64,000 bases of DNA from Bacteroidota bacterium (GCA_016868895.1 VGFK01000002.1:248001-312000); one strand, 5' to 3'; positions 46,614 to 56,082 are shown, numbered from the stretch's first letter. Numbers and translations: made by a program. Notes: a model not told the origin generated them from the letters alone.

Positions 46614-47031
46614 GTGGTTCAAAATAAGGGGTGAGTGTAGCGTACAATTGTGGGGGAATGGACATTTTGGTGAATGTAGTTTTATCCAAAAAATACAATA
46701 CAATTTTTCCTTTGACCAGCAACTGATTGTGCTGGTTGTAGGCTTCTTGATGAAACTCGATTCTGTAATTTTTCGTCAACTCATGCAGTGAAGTCCTTAT
46801 CGTAAGCAGATCATCGTATCGGGCAGGCTTTACGTATTTGCATTCAGCCTGCACAATCGCCATGACCACGCCCTGCTCTTCAAGTGATTTATAGGTCAGG
46901 CCCAACGAACGGAGAGCATCGGTTCTGCCCGCCTCAAAATATTCCAAAAACCGGGAGTGATACACGACCTGCATTTGGTCGGTTTCGGCATATCGGACGC
47001 GTATCTGTGTTTCTCTGGTCAGCATCCCCAT
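46606..47031 (-). CDS. acyl-CoA thioesterase, 4HBT/YbgC-like hotdog fold
   Basis: 141 aa. RVRYAETDQMQVVYHSRFLEYFEAGRTDALR holds the catalytic Asp and the HxxYxxY-like pattern of the YbgC/FcbC hotdog thioesterases. Substrates may be short acyl-CoAs. The stop of the upstream DoxX gene overlaps its start as TAATG. Confidence 0.9.
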   Translation of the reverse strand: MGMLTRETQIRVRYAETDQMQVVYHSRFLEYFEAGRTDALRSLGLTYKSLEEQGVVMAIVQAECKYVKPARYDDLLTIRTSLHELTKNYRIEFHQEAYNQHNQLLVKGKIVLYFLDKTTFTKMSIPPQLYATLTPYFEPHA

Positions 47032-47438
47032 TATTTACCCGCTATACCATCCACACTGGCTTTCCCGGGACCCAGTAAAAGGAGAACAAAAAAACCGGTT
47101 AAAAAAAGAGATGCAGTTTCGCCGGTATTAAAAAAGTCCATTGCATGAACATCAAATACTGCTATGGATGTACTGATGATGAGTGGGAGAGTTACGACAC
47201 GGGTAAATAAACCAATCATGAGAAACAGGGCGCAGAAAAACTCGGCAAAGATGCAAAGTGAAAGGGAAAAAGCAGATCCCATTCCCAACAAATTATAAAA
47301 AGTTGATTTCATTGAATTGAAACCCACCAGCTTTTGATATCCGTGTGCCATCATCAACGCTCCCATGGAGATTCTTAGCATCAGCATTGCTGCATTGAAT
47401 GCAAGTGAAGAGTAGTGGGTGGTTAACAGTTTTTTCAT
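47031..47438 (-). CDS. DoxX family membrane protein
   Basis: 135 aa with four membrane helices. MLMLRISMGALMMAHGYQKLVGF and FAEFFCALFLMIGLFTRVVTLPLIISTSIAVFDVHAMDFF match DoxX/DUF-type quinone-linked membrane proteins; the role is unknown. It leads the minus-strand operon DoxX-thioesterase-cinA. A TACCTTTG -7 box at 47480-47487 (minus strand) lies 40 bases upstream, facing the TPR operon promoter. Confidence 0.88.
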   Translation of the reverse strand: MKKLLTTHYSSLAFNAAMLMLRISMGALMMAHGYQKLVGFNSMKSTFYNLLGMGSAFSLSLCIFAEFFCALFLMIGLFTRVVTLPLIISTSIAVFDVHAMDFFNTGETASLFLTGFFVLLLLGPGKASVDGIAGK

Positions 47439-47479
47439 GGCAGAAGTGAATAATTAAATGTTAGTTAAATGTTACTAGG

Positions 47480-47526
47480 CAAAGGTAATGCATTGTTTCA
47501 TTCTCATGGAGAAGGAACTAAATTTG
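47480..47526. promoter_or_regulatory. divergent promoters for the DoxX and TPR operons
   Basis: On the plus strand TTTC (47496-47499), 19 bases, then TAAATTTG (47519-47526), directly before the TPR gene. On the minus strand TACCTTTG (47480-47487) points to the DoxX gene; no -33 partner is clear for it. The two -7 boxes lie about 40 bases apart, back to back. Confidence 0.55.
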
Positions 47527-47534
47527 AATGCGAT

Positions 47535-50500
47535 ATGCATTTTCACATGATGTGTCGATTCTGTTGTGTAGTAATTTGTTTGCTCCTGAGTGTAGGTCAT
47601 GGAGTAGTTGCACAGATGCGACCCCTTGATCGGAAAGTGGACAGGTACATGGAGACTGCACAGGAATTGCGCAGAGTATCCATGCATGATGCTTCCAGAA
47701 GAATGCTGGAAGCGGTTAATGAATACCGGACAGATAATGGGACGCTATCCGGAAGCAAAGACGAGGGTCTTTTATTTGAATCCTTGGTGACGGGTTTGTC
47801 TTTGCAAGAATATGCTGCAGTTGATCGTTCAAAACAGTTCATACAGTTTTCTGAAAATAAATTGCTTTCTGGCTGGTTGTCGTTTCAATTGGGGTCGTAC
47901 TACTTTAATCGGGGAGAGTACCCGGATGCCTTGATCTACCTGGAGTTGACAGATGCCCTGTATTTTACCAATAGCGAAAATGAGTTGATCCAATTCCAAA
48001 AGGCCGTTTCTTATTTCTCGCAACGAAAATTTGATAACGCCAAACCTTATTTCAGGAGTATTCAGCAAATGCCAGACGGTCAATTTGCAGCAGATGCATC
48101 TTATTACTTAGGGTGTATACATCTCAATGACCGTGAGTTCAAAACCGCCATTTCGCTATTTGAATCCATTAGTCAACATCCCCGGTATGGAGCCGTAGCT
48201 TCTTATCATGCTGGACTGGCATCCTATCAAATTGGAGCCTATGCATCTTCCCTACAGGCGACTGAAGCCTATCTGAAATCGGATGATTCATCCTTTCGTC
48301 AGGAGGCTCGTTCTTTGGTTGCTGCCCTCTATTATGAATTGCATCGATACAGCGAAGCTGTATATGCTTTTAATCAACTGTTTCAAGATGGTTCCCAACC
48401 AGATGAGCTTCAGGCTTTCCAATGGGGAATATCCTGTTTTCAAATGCGTCAATTTCGGGAAGCGATACGAATTCTTGAGCCGTTATCATCGAACCGGGAT
48501 ACCTTGGCCCGCAATGCCGTGTTCGTGTTGGCCAATGCCTATACAGAACTGAAGCAATACAATAAAGCATGGTCGGCCTATCAGCTGTGTATTTCTCAGG
48601 GTATACCTGAGCCTCGTTTAGAGCAGTCGAGGTTCAATCATGCAACGCTTTCATTTGAACTGGGGTATTTGGATCGTGGAGTTGCTTCGATGGAGTCTTT
48701 TTTACGCGATTATCCCCGCAGTTCCTATGCGGAAAAGGCTAAAATGGTCGTGTTGGAGCACTATGCAAAGACCAACAATTTTAAGTTGGCCCTGAAAGAG
48801 TTAGCGGATGTGCCGTCTTCACTTTCTGGGGCGAGCGATGCACTTATAGCACGCATTTATTTTGGTCGTGCACTGGAATTTCTGCAGGAATTGAGCTATG
48901 AGGCATCGACTGAACTGTTGCAACGCCTTGAAGACTATCCTCAAACCGCCTTTTATGCTCCTTCCTTGTTTTGGAGGGCCGAACTGGCTTTTCGTAAAGA
49001 AAAGTATCAACAGTCCATTGAACTCATGCAGCGGTTCGTTCGAAACTTCACTCAACCAGAGGGTGCCGCACATCTGACCAATGCCTATTACACGTTAGGA
49101 TATGCGCAATTTGAATTGGAGGAATATGCTAAAGCAGCTGTATATTTTGACAAGCTGCATGGTCGTGAGACAGAAGAGGAGTTGCGGCGTGAATCCATCT
49201 TGCGCTCTGCAGACTGCGCCTTCATGCTTCGGAATTATTCCCGCTCTAAGCAACTCTATACCCGTATAAAAGATGAGAATGGGTTTGGTACCGACTATGC
49301 ATATTTTCAGCTGGCCCTTATTGAGGGAATTCGATCTGTGCCTGCAAAAATTGAATTGCTTAAAGCAATGGAGATGCGTTTCCCGCAATCTGATTATCGT
49401 CCCTTGTTGTTCATGGAAATGGCCGATACATATATGTCGGAGGAAGAATTTGGAACTGCTGTTTCTTATTTAGCTAAAATTTCTTCTCTGGTGGATGCCG
49501 ATGATGAAATGATTCCCGACTCCAAATTAAAAACGGGGATTTGTCTGCTCAATTTGGAACGCTATGCAGAAGCCCTGGAATACTTTGGGGAGTTGATGAG
49601 GAAATATCCATCATCCGGATACGCTTCAGAGGCCTTGGACAATGCCCGCTCTGTGTATATTGAAAAAAGAGACATTAACGGCTTTCAGTCTTTTTTAGCG
49701 GATCACGGAAAATCGATTTCTGCACTGCAGAAAGATTCATTGTATTTTCAGGTCATTCGTGAATCAAGTCTTGAGGGACCATCTGCAAAAGCCTTTCAAT
49801 CCATTGCTCAATACGAGCAAGAATTCCCCAGTGGAATATTTATAGCCGATGTATTGAGCACGAAAGCGGAATTGTATGTACAGGATAAAAACTGGAAAGA
49901 AGCTGCAGCTGCTTTTGATGCGCTGGCGCAAAAAGGGACAACCAAATACCAGGAAAGAGCATTGCGACAAGCCGGCAAACTGTATTTCTTTGAGTTGAAA
50001 TCCTATGCTTCTGCATTGCGCCAGTTCGATGTCTTGGCAAGAATATCGGTCAAGACGGATGCGGTGCTGGAGGCATTGCGTGGAGCGGTCAGGTGCCATT
50101 ATTATTTGTCGACTTGGAACGACGGGGTGGAATTGGCCCAGCAACTCCTGGATCACCCATCCGCAGGGGAGGACGATCGTTCATATGCACAGTTGCTCTT
50201 GGGACATGCTCGATTGAATTCAGAACAATGGGAAGCTGCCCGTAGGTATTTTGAACAATGCGCTCTAAGCAGAATTTCAGCGCTTACTGCACAGTCCCGT
50301 TATTACATCTCCTACATTGACCTAAAAGAAGGAAAACTGGAACAGGCAGAGAAAAGTTGCTTGCAATCCATTGAGCGTTCCGGATCCAATGACCAGTGGG
50401 TAGTCAAAACCTATGTGCTATTGTCCAGGGTATTTTTGGCACAAGGGGATTACTTCAATGCGCGCGCTACGATTCAAAGTGTGTTGGATCAGGAGTTGGA

Positions 50501-50567
50501 GGCAGGTATCCGTTCAGAGGCACAGAACCTTTTAAATGAAATTCAGCGTGTTGAGCAAAAAAAATAA
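47535..50567 (+). CDS. large exported TPR-repeat protein
   Basis: 1010 aa. A signal peptide (hydrophobic CCVVICLLLSVGHGVVAQ) is followed by about twenty tetratricopeptide-like units over nearly the whole length, e.g. SYYLGCIHLNDREFKTAISLFESI and YYTLGYAQFELEEYAKAAVYFDKL. Such superhelices bind other proteins or glycans in the periplasm. ATG 47547 or 47550 could also start the protein. The next gene starts 32 bases before its stop, a sign of translational coupling with the barrel-like protein. Confidence 0.85.
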   Translation: MHFHMMCRFCCVVICLLLSVGHGVVAQMRPLDRKVDRYMETAQELRRVSMHDASRRMLEAVNEYRTDNGTLSGSKDEGLLFESLVTGLSLQEYAAVDRSKQFIQFSENKLLSGWLSFQLGSYYFNRGEYPDALIYLELTDALYFTNSENELIQFQKAVSYFSQRKFDNAKPYFRSIQQMPDGQFAADASYYLGCIHLNDREFKTAISLFESISQHPRYGAVASYHAGLASYQIGAYASSLQATEAYLKSDDSSFRQEARSLVAALYYELHRYSEAVYAFNQLFQDGSQPDELQAFQWGISCFQMRQFREAIRILEPLSSNRDTLARNAVFVLANAYTELKQYNKAWSAYQLCISQGIPEPRLEQSRFNHATLSFELGYLDRGVASMESFLRDYPRSSYAEKAKMVVLEHYAKTNNFKLALKELADVPSSLSGASDALIARIYFGRALEFLQELSYEASTELLQRLEDYPQTAFYAPSLFWRAELAFRKEKYQQSIELMQRFVRNFTQPEGAAHLTNAYYTLGYAQFELEEYAKAAVYFDKLHGRETEEELRRESILRSADCAFMLRNYSRSKQLYTRIKDENGFGTDYAYFQLALIEGIRSVPAKIELLKAMEMRFPQSDYRPLLFMEMADTYMSEEEFGTAVSYLAKISSLVDADDEMIPDSKLKTGICLLNLERYAEALEYFGELMRKYPSSGYASEALDNARSVYIEKRDINGFQSFLADHGKSISALQKDSLYFQVIRESSLEGPSAKAFQSIAQYEQEFPSGIFIADVLSTKAELYVQDKNWKEAAAAFDALAQKGTTKYQERALRQAGKLYFFELKSYASALRQFDVLARISVKTDAVLEALRGAVRCHYYLSTWNDGVELAQQLLDHPSAGEDDRSYAQLLLGHARLNSEQWEAARRYFEQCALSRISALTAQSRYYISYIDLKEGKLEQAEKSCLQSIERSGSNDQWVVKTYVLLSRVFLAQGDYFNARATIQSVLDQELEAGIRSEAQNLLNEIQRVEQKK

Positions 50568-52200
50568 ATTAACGCTCGCCGGAGCACTGTTGATTTTTTC
50601 TGCAACAGTTCAGGCGCAGGGTGAACGGAATGGTCGGGAACAGATCAGCATTACCTCATCGTTTAAGCCGAGTATCATCAAGACCGATAAAATTGAGTTC
50701 ATGCCTTCGTTGCCCCATCCGGATACCGGAAAACGCAACTATTCGTATGAGGTACCTCAACAGATATTTACCACTCCTCATGCTTCTTTCCTGCTCAAGC
50801 CTCTTGCCTATGTTCCTGAACAACATGCAAACGCTTCAGATGCGCTCCGTGCACGATTGGGCTATGGAGTGTTGCAGTCGCCTGTTGCTTCGGTAGCATT
50901 TTCAAAGACATTGGGACCTTCTGGATCGGATCGGTTGATCCTTCTTGCGGATCATTCTTCTTTTAAAGGAAGTCTTCCTGATCAGGTCTATTCCAATAGC
51001 GCTTTGCAGTCGCGCTACACCCTTCATCACTCATCTACCCAGATCACCCATGTTGACTTTTCATTCGCATACGATGCCTATCGCACCTATGGGTTCAACC
51101 GAAACGAATTTCGCATTGTTCAGGATGAATTGAAACGAAGAATGAGTACCATTCAAGCCGGTCTCCGCCACGAGGTTGTTTTGGGCCAACGCGGACAGCT
51201 CAGGCTTTCACCCGGGATCTTGTTCAGGCGATCAGAGCTTTGGAAAAAAGCAACAGAATCACACCTTCGTTTTCAGGTTCCTGCGTCACTGGTGGTGGAT
51301 CCTTCTATTCGTTTATCTTCTGATTTTGATATTCAGCTGTCGTCCTTAAAGCATCCATTGAAGAAATCGACATCTGGACTTTTGGCGCAACTTCCTTTTC
51401 ATGTTCATTATGCTGTAGGCAACATCGCTTTGAAAGGAGGCCTGATCAATGCAGTGGCCAATCAAAAATATACTGTAGTCCCCGATTTTTCATTTTCCTA
51501 CGATTTTGGTCAGGGGGGCGTAAAGTTCATAGCTGGGATAACAAACCGATTTGCGCTCAATGATTTAGGTTCTTTGTTTGAAGTCAATCCCTTTTTGTTG
51601 GTGCCCGATAGTATAGGGTCGTTTCGGCAAACCAATTTTTCGGTTGGGTTCGATTGGCTCAGTACCAAAGGATTCCATGTTCAAATGAAATTGGGACTTG
51701 CCCAATATAGAAACGTAGTATTATTCAATAATCAAGCTCCCCAAGGCAAAGATTTTATTGTTTTATATGAGTCGCTTCTCAAAGCCTATCAGTTAGGAAT
51801 GCAGTTGGATTATGCTATCAACGACAAACTGAGTATGCGTGCGGAATTGGATGCGTATTCTTTTTATGATCAGCAGCGATACGAATTTGCATTTGGGATG
51901 CTTCCGGTTCAGCTGAATGCATCTCTGCGCTGGTCACCGTTCCCAGCGCTTCGTCTTGCCATGGGACTTAACACCTGGAATGGTGCCCTGTTTGAAAAAA
52001 CAGATGGGACGTATGCACGAACAGCGGGAGGAATCGATTTAGGAATGGATGTGGAATACCAGTTGAATAAAAAATGGTCATTCTGGGTGGATTTGAATAA
52101 TATTGCCAATTCCCGATATCAGCGCTGGAACCAGTACACCTGCCTGGGTTTCAATGCGATTGGAGGAATACGGTTTTCTCTTGTAGGAAATAAGAAGTAA
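50536..52200 (+). CDS. exported beta-barrel-like outer-membrane protein
   Basis: 554 aa. A signal peptide (KNKLTLAGALLIFSATVQAQ) leads to a part made mostly of alternating beta-strand segments of about 10 residues with many aromatic ends, and the C-terminus ends with GGIRFSLVGNKK. This is like an outer-membrane barrel, but no plug domain is present and I do not recognise the family. It overlaps the end of the TPR gene by 32 bases and abuts the HU-like gene (ATG directly after TAA). Confidence 0.72.
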   Translation: MKFSVLSKKNKLTLAGALLIFSATVQAQGERNGREQISITSSFKPSIIKTDKIEFMPSLPHPDTGKRNYSYEVPQQIFTTPHASFLLKPLAYVPEQHANASDALRARLGYGVLQSPVASVAFSKTLGPSGSDRLILLADHSSFKGSLPDQVYSNSALQSRYTLHHSSTQITHVDFSFAYDAYRTYGFNRNEFRIVQDELKRRMSTIQAGLRHEVVLGQRGQLRLSPGILFRRSELWKKATESHLRFQVPASLVVDPSIRLSSDFDIQLSSLKHPLKKSTSGLLAQLPFHVHYAVGNIALKGGLINAVANQKYTVVPDFSFSYDFGQGGVKFIAGITNRFALNDLGSLFEVNPFLLVPDSIGSFRQTNFSVGFDWLSTKGFHVQMKLGLAQYRNVVLFNNQAPQGKDFIVLYESLLKAYQLGMQLDYAINDKLSMRAELDAYSFYDQQRYEFAFGMLPVQLNASLRWSPFPALRLAMGLNTWNGALFEKTDGTYARTAGGIDLGMDVEYQLNKKWSFWVDLNNIANSRYQRWNQYTCLGFNAIGGIRFSLVGNKK

Positions 52201-52866
52201 ATGAATACAGCTGATCAATTGCCGCATTACCTGCTGCGCTACTTGCATCAACGTGGACAGGTCACTGTTCCGGGGCTGGGTAGACTAAAGCACACCCGCA
52301 TAGCTGCATCCCTGGATGTGGCTGCGCGCTGTGTAATGCCTCCGGCTGAGCAATTGATCTTTCAAACGAATTTCACAGAACTGACTCAACACGAGCGAGA
52401 GTACCTTATCCGAAAGATGGGTGTGGAGGATGGTGATTTAGAGAATGGGATTGCTCAGGTATCCCAGCAGATTCAAGATAAGTTGTCAAAGGAAAAAAAA
52501 CTGGAATGGATAGGAGTGGGTTCATTTGTGGTGGATAAGCATGGTGCAATAAACTTCAATGCAAAGTCTCCATCCCTTGAATTATTCAAATCCATCCCTT
52601 ATGTGCACGTGATCAGGGAGCATACCCAACATGAAATCCGTGTAGGAGATGAGCAGCGGTTGAATACTGAAATGGAATCATTCTTCGAGGAACAGCGCAT
52701 GGAGAACAAAGAGAAACAGTGGAAGAAAGCGACTATGGTTCTCTGGCTATTGGCAGCAGCTATTTTGCTGGTGCGATTCACCATGGGAAGTTTTTCGTTG
52801 ACCGAGGGGCGGCATGCATCGTTTTCAGCCCAAGAGCCTCGAACCACTACCTATCAAGAGCGCTAA
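52201..52866 (+). CDS. HU-CCDC81-like domain membrane protein
   Basis: 221 aa. Residues 1-150 look like two tandem HU-like domains of the CCDC81 kind known in Bacteroidetes: LPHYLLRYLHQRGQVTVPGLGRL, then an alpha-rich part, KLEWIGVGSFVVDKHGAINF. Then comes one membrane helix (TMVLWLLAAAILLVRFTM) and a short tail. Related proteins usually end with a SPOR domain that binds peptidoglycan; here the tail after the helix is only about 25 residues, so that domain is missing. Confidence 0.72.
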   Translation: MNTADQLPHYLLRYLHQRGQVTVPGLGRLKHTRIAASLDVAARCVMPPAEQLIFQTNFTELTQHEREYLIRKMGVEDGDLENGIAQVSQQIQDKLSKEKKLEWIGVGSFVVDKHGAINFNAKSPSLELFKSIPYVHVIREHTQHEIRVGDEQRLNTEMESFFEEQRMENKEKQWKKATMVLWLLAAAILLVRFTMGSFSLTEGRHASFSAQEPRTTTYQER

Positions 52867-52875
52867 CCCGTTACC

Positions 52876-53778
52876 ATGCAGCTTTTTCAAAATTGTCCCA
52901 GTTGTGGCTGTGCGCATTTCTTAAATGTTCTTTCGGTCTGCGATCACAGCATCAGTGGTGAAACGTTTCAGATTGCTTCGTGTTCTGCATGTGGATTAAA
53001 GCTCACGTTGGATGCTCCAGGTGAACACGGCATTTCCCCTTACTACCAGTCAACCGCCTATATTTCCCATACGGATGGAAATGCAACGTTTTTTGAAAAA
53101 ACCTATCAATGGGTGCGCGCTCTCGCTCTTCGCTCAAAACGAAATCTGATTCAGCAGTATACCCGGCTTCCAAGGGGTACTTTGTTGGATATGGGTTGTG
53201 GGACTGGCGCTTTTCTCTCTACCATGAAGAAGGCGGGGTGGACGGTACATGGAATGGAACCCGACGCGGGTGCACGAATAAAAGCAGCTCGGGCTGCCCA
53301 GCAGGAGGTTTTGGACCCATCAGGACTCCAAGCCTTACCTGATCATGCGATGGATGTTATTACACTTTGGCATGTACTGGAGCATGTTCATGACCTGGAC
53401 CACATGCTGCATACCATCAAACGGTTGCTTACGAAAAATGGAGTCGCCTTTATAGCTGTCCCCAATTCCGATTCTTCCGATGCACGCTGGTACGGATCGA
53501 ACTGGGCGGCCTATGATGTCCCGAGGCATTTGTATCATTTTACGCCTTCTACTTTGTCGGATTTACTCAATCGATATGGGTTGCGTGTTGATCGCATGTT
53601 GCCCATGCATTTTGATCCGTTTTATGTTTGCCTTTTGAGCGAAAAGTATCGTTCGGGGAGTATGCGCCCGTTGCGCTCCCTCACCCTTGCCACCGCCTCT
53701 TTTCTGATTGCCTTATTCCAGAAACAACGATCCAGCTCTTTGATCTATGTGGTTCGTACCTTTATGCCCGGTAATTGA
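52876..53778 (+). CDS. class I SAM-dependent methyltransferase with N-terminal zinc ribbon
   Basis: 300 aa. Residues 5-40 hold two CxxC pairs (CPSCGC and CSACGL), a likely zinc ribbon. The catalytic part has GTLLDMGCGTGAFLSTMKKAGW (SAM motif I), VITLWHVLEHVHDLD and LTKNGVAFIAVPNSDS, the methyltransferase 11/13 pattern. The acceptor is unknown; the ribbon suggests a protein or polar small molecule. The kinase gene follows after five bases. Confidence 0.85.
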   Translation: MQLFQNCPSCGCAHFLNVLSVCDHSISGETFQIASCSACGLKLTLDAPGEHGISPYYQSTAYISHTDGNATFFEKTYQWVRALALRSKRNLIQQYTRLPRGTLLDMGCGTGAFLSTMKKAGWTVHGMEPDAGARIKAARAAQQEVLDPSGLQALPDHAMDVITLWHVLEHVHDLDHMLHTIKRLLTKNGVAFIAVPNSDSSDARWYGSNWAAYDVPRHLYHFTPSTLSDLLNRYGLRVDRMLPMHFDPFYVCLLSEKYRSGSMRPLRSLTLATASFLIALFQKQRSSSLIYVVRTFMPGN

Positions 53779-53783
53779 ACATC

Positions 53784-54644
53784 ATGGGCAGAACAATTCT
53801 TTTGGCAGATAGTGGAGCAACCAAGACAACCTGGGCCCTGTTGACTGGGAAAAAAATCACTCATTGGCACACCCAGGGAATCAGTCCCTATCTCATGGAT
53901 GTTGAAAAAATTGAAGCCATCATTCGTTCTGAATTGCCTGCTTCACTGACAAAGAAAACCATTCAGGCCATTTATTTCTACGGTACTGGATGCAAGGCCA
54001 CCTCAAAAGCCCGCATGGTCAAGTCTGCTTTGCAGCATATCTATCCGGATGCGGAAGTTCATGTTACGCATGATTTAATGGCTTCAGCAGTTGCGCTGTG
54101 TGGAACAGACTCTGGTATTGCGTGCATTCTGGGAACGGGGTCGGGATCGTGTTATTATAATGGCAAGCGAATTGTAGGTCAATCTCCGGGACTCGGATAT
54201 GTTCTGGGAGATGAAGGCAGCGGAGCGTATTTTGGTAAGATACTGGTGCGTAATTTTTTATATGCTTCTTTCGATGAAGACTTGCATCGTGCATTTTCAT
54301 CAGCCTACAGGTTGGATCGCGACAGTATCCTTCAGTCCGTTTACCGGGAGCCATTGGCCAATCGCTTTCTGGCGGGTCTTTCCCCATTTTTATCAAAACA
54401 CCGGGGCCATTATATGATCGAAAACATTATTGAAGATGGACTGCGTGAATTTTTCGAGTTGCATCTCAAGCCGTATTCCCGCATCCATGAAATGCCAGTG
54501 CATTTTGTAGGCGGCATAGCCTGGTCATTTCGCGACATCCTTCGGGAACTCTGTTCGGAATATGGGTATACAATGGGAACAGTTATGAAACAACCCATTG
54601 AAGGGTTGATTAAACATCACTTACGGGCCAGCCATGGAAAATAA
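53784..54644 (+). CDS. BadF/BadG/BcrA-type sugar kinase (GlcNAc/MurNAc kinase-like)
   Basis: 286 aa, actin-like ATPase fold. ILLADSGATKTTWAL near the start is the phosphate-1 motif, GTDSGIACILGTGSGSCYY is phosphate 2, and GYVLGDEGSGAYFGK is a family mark. BadF-type kinases include N-acetylglucosamine kinases and the MurNAc/GlcNAc kinase MurK. The direct overlap with murQ downstream (11 bases) makes MurNAc the best guess. ATG 53784 is preferred over the TTG at 53775. Confidence 0.82.
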   Translation: MGRTILLADSGATKTTWALLTGKKITHWHTQGISPYLMDVEKIEAIIRSELPASLTKKTIQAIYFYGTGCKATSKARMVKSALQHIYPDAEVHVTHDLMASAVALCGTDSGIACILGTGSGSCYYNGKRIVGQSPGLGYVLGDEGSGAYFGKILVRNFLYASFDEDLHRAFSSAYRLDRDSILQSVYREPLANRFLAGLSPFLSKHRGHYMIENIIEDGLREFFELHLKPYSRIHEMPVHFVGGIAWSFRDILRELCSEYGYTMGTVMKQPIEGLIKHHLRASHGK

Positions 54645-55461
54645 TTCAAAAATAACGGAGTCGACTTCTCTGTATCGACATCTGGAGAAAATGTCAGTGC
54701 AGGAAATATTAACGGTCATCAACCAGGAAGACCAAAATGTACCAATGGTCATCGCATCAATCATTCCGCAGATTCAACGACTCGTTGAAGCATTGGTCGA
54801 TAGGATGCTTGCGGGGGGGCGGCTTTTCTACATCGGTGCCGGAACCAGTGGGCGATTAGGAGTAGTAGACGCTTCAGAATGTCCACCGACCTATGGGGTA
54901 GATCCTGGACTGGTGGTGGGCATCATTGCGGGTGGTCGACATGCCATGTTTGAAGCAGTTGAATTTGCTGAAGATGATCCCTCACAAGCTTGGAAAGATT
55001 TACAGGAACACGGTATCCGCTCCAATGATTTTGTGATTGGCATTGCAGCAAGTGGGTCCACTCCTTATGTGGTTGGAGGCTTGCAGCAGTGTAAAGCACA
55101 TGGTATAGCAACAGGAAGTATTTCATGCAATCCGAATGCAGGGGTATCCCGCGAGGCTGATTTTCCCATTGAGGCCGTTGTTGGTCCCGAGGTGGTAACC
55201 GGAAGCACTCGAATGAAAAGCGGGACAGCGCAGAAATTGATTTTGAATATGATATCCACTGCTGCAATGATCCAGCTGGGAAGGGTGGAAGATAACCGCA
55301 TGGTCAACATGCAGCTCACCAATGAAAAGTTAATTGAGCGAGGAACGCAAATGGTCATGGAGCAACTCCACATTGAAAAAGAGGATGCGAAACAACTGTT
55401 GCTTGCTGCCGGAAGTGTTAAAAAGGCGGTAGAGCAGTACAATCGAGATCGCAATGCATGA
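54634..55461 (+). CDS. murQ: N-acetylmuramic acid 6-phosphate etherase
   Basis: 275 aa. It cleaves the lactyl ether of MurNAc 6-phosphate to give GlcNAc 6-phosphate and lactate in peptidoglycan recycling. Marks are LFYIGAGTSGRLGVVDASECPPTYG, GIAASGSTPYVVGGL, NPNAGVSREADFPI and TGSTRMKSGTAQKLILNMIST, the SIS-fold sugar-phosphate-binding motifs. It overlaps the kinase gene and is followed by a gene of unknown function that starts eight bases before its stop. Confidence 0.96.
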   Translation: MENNSKITESTSLYRHLEKMSVQEILTVINQEDQNVPMVIASIIPQIQRLVEALVDRMLAGGRLFYIGAGTSGRLGVVDASECPPTYGVDPGLVVGIIAGGRHAMFEAVEFAEDDPSQAWKDLQEHGIRSNDFVIGIAASGSTPYVVGGLQQCKAHGIATGSISCNPNAGVSREADFPIEAVVGPEVVTGSTRMKSGTAQKLILNMISTAAMIQLGRVEDNRMVNMQLTNEKLIERGTQMVMEQLHIEKEDAKQLLLAAGSVKKAVEQYNRDRNA

Positions 55462-56023
55462 GATAGAACCTTATTTCAATTGGCGCCACTTGTATGTTTC
55501 AGAAGAAGATAAGCGTTCTCCTTTTTTTGGTAAAACATACTCGGAGTTTCAATTTTCACAAACCGTATACAACTACTATATCCATCCCCAGTGGGATGAC
55601 TTTGGTTCTCAAACCCTTTACATCAAGGTGTTGTACACAGATTATGAAATTGGGTATTGCATCATTGAATTCATCGGGGAATGGAATGATGCAATTGAAA
55701 ATGACATCATGACGCTCAAGCGGGAAGTGATCGATAAATTCATCCGACAGGGAATCAGAAAATTCATTCTCATTGGTGAAAATGTGCTGAATTTTCACAG
55801 TGGCGATGACTGTTATTATGAAGAGTGGTTCGAAGATGTGTCCGAAGAAGGCGGGTGGATTGTGTTGCTGGGACTACCCGAATCTTCGGTTCATGATTTT
55901 AGCCAAGCAGGAATTTACCGCTATATACAGCGCTTGGATTTACCCGATTGGCGCCCCTTTTTACCTGCCAGTCTGTTCACCAAAATCGACACTATTTTAC
56001 TCAAAAGATTGAACAGTAGTTAG
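55454..56023 (+). CDS. protein of unknown function
   Basis: 189 aa, acidic and rich in aromatic residues (YFNWRHLYVSEEDKRSPFFGK, SQTVYNYYIHPQWDDFGSQTLY, YYEEWFEDVSEEGGWIVLLGLP). There is no signal peptide or membrane helix. I do not recognise a family. It overlaps the murQ end by eight bases, so it is translated with the recycling genes and precedes the sdh promoter region. Confidence 0.65.
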   Translation: MHEIEPYFNWRHLYVSEEDKRSPFFGKTYSEFQFSQTVYNYYIHPQWDDFGSQTLYIKVLYTDYEIGYCIIEFIGEWNDAIENDIMTLKREVIDKFIRQGIRKFILIGENVLNFHSGDDCYYEEWFEDVSEEGGWIVLLGLPESSVHDFSQAGIYRYIQRLDLPDWRPFLPASLFTKIDTILLKRLNSS

Positions 56024-56082
56024 TCGGGAGTCGACCTCAAAATGCCCATCATTTTTACCCACAAACATTGGATATTGTGATG

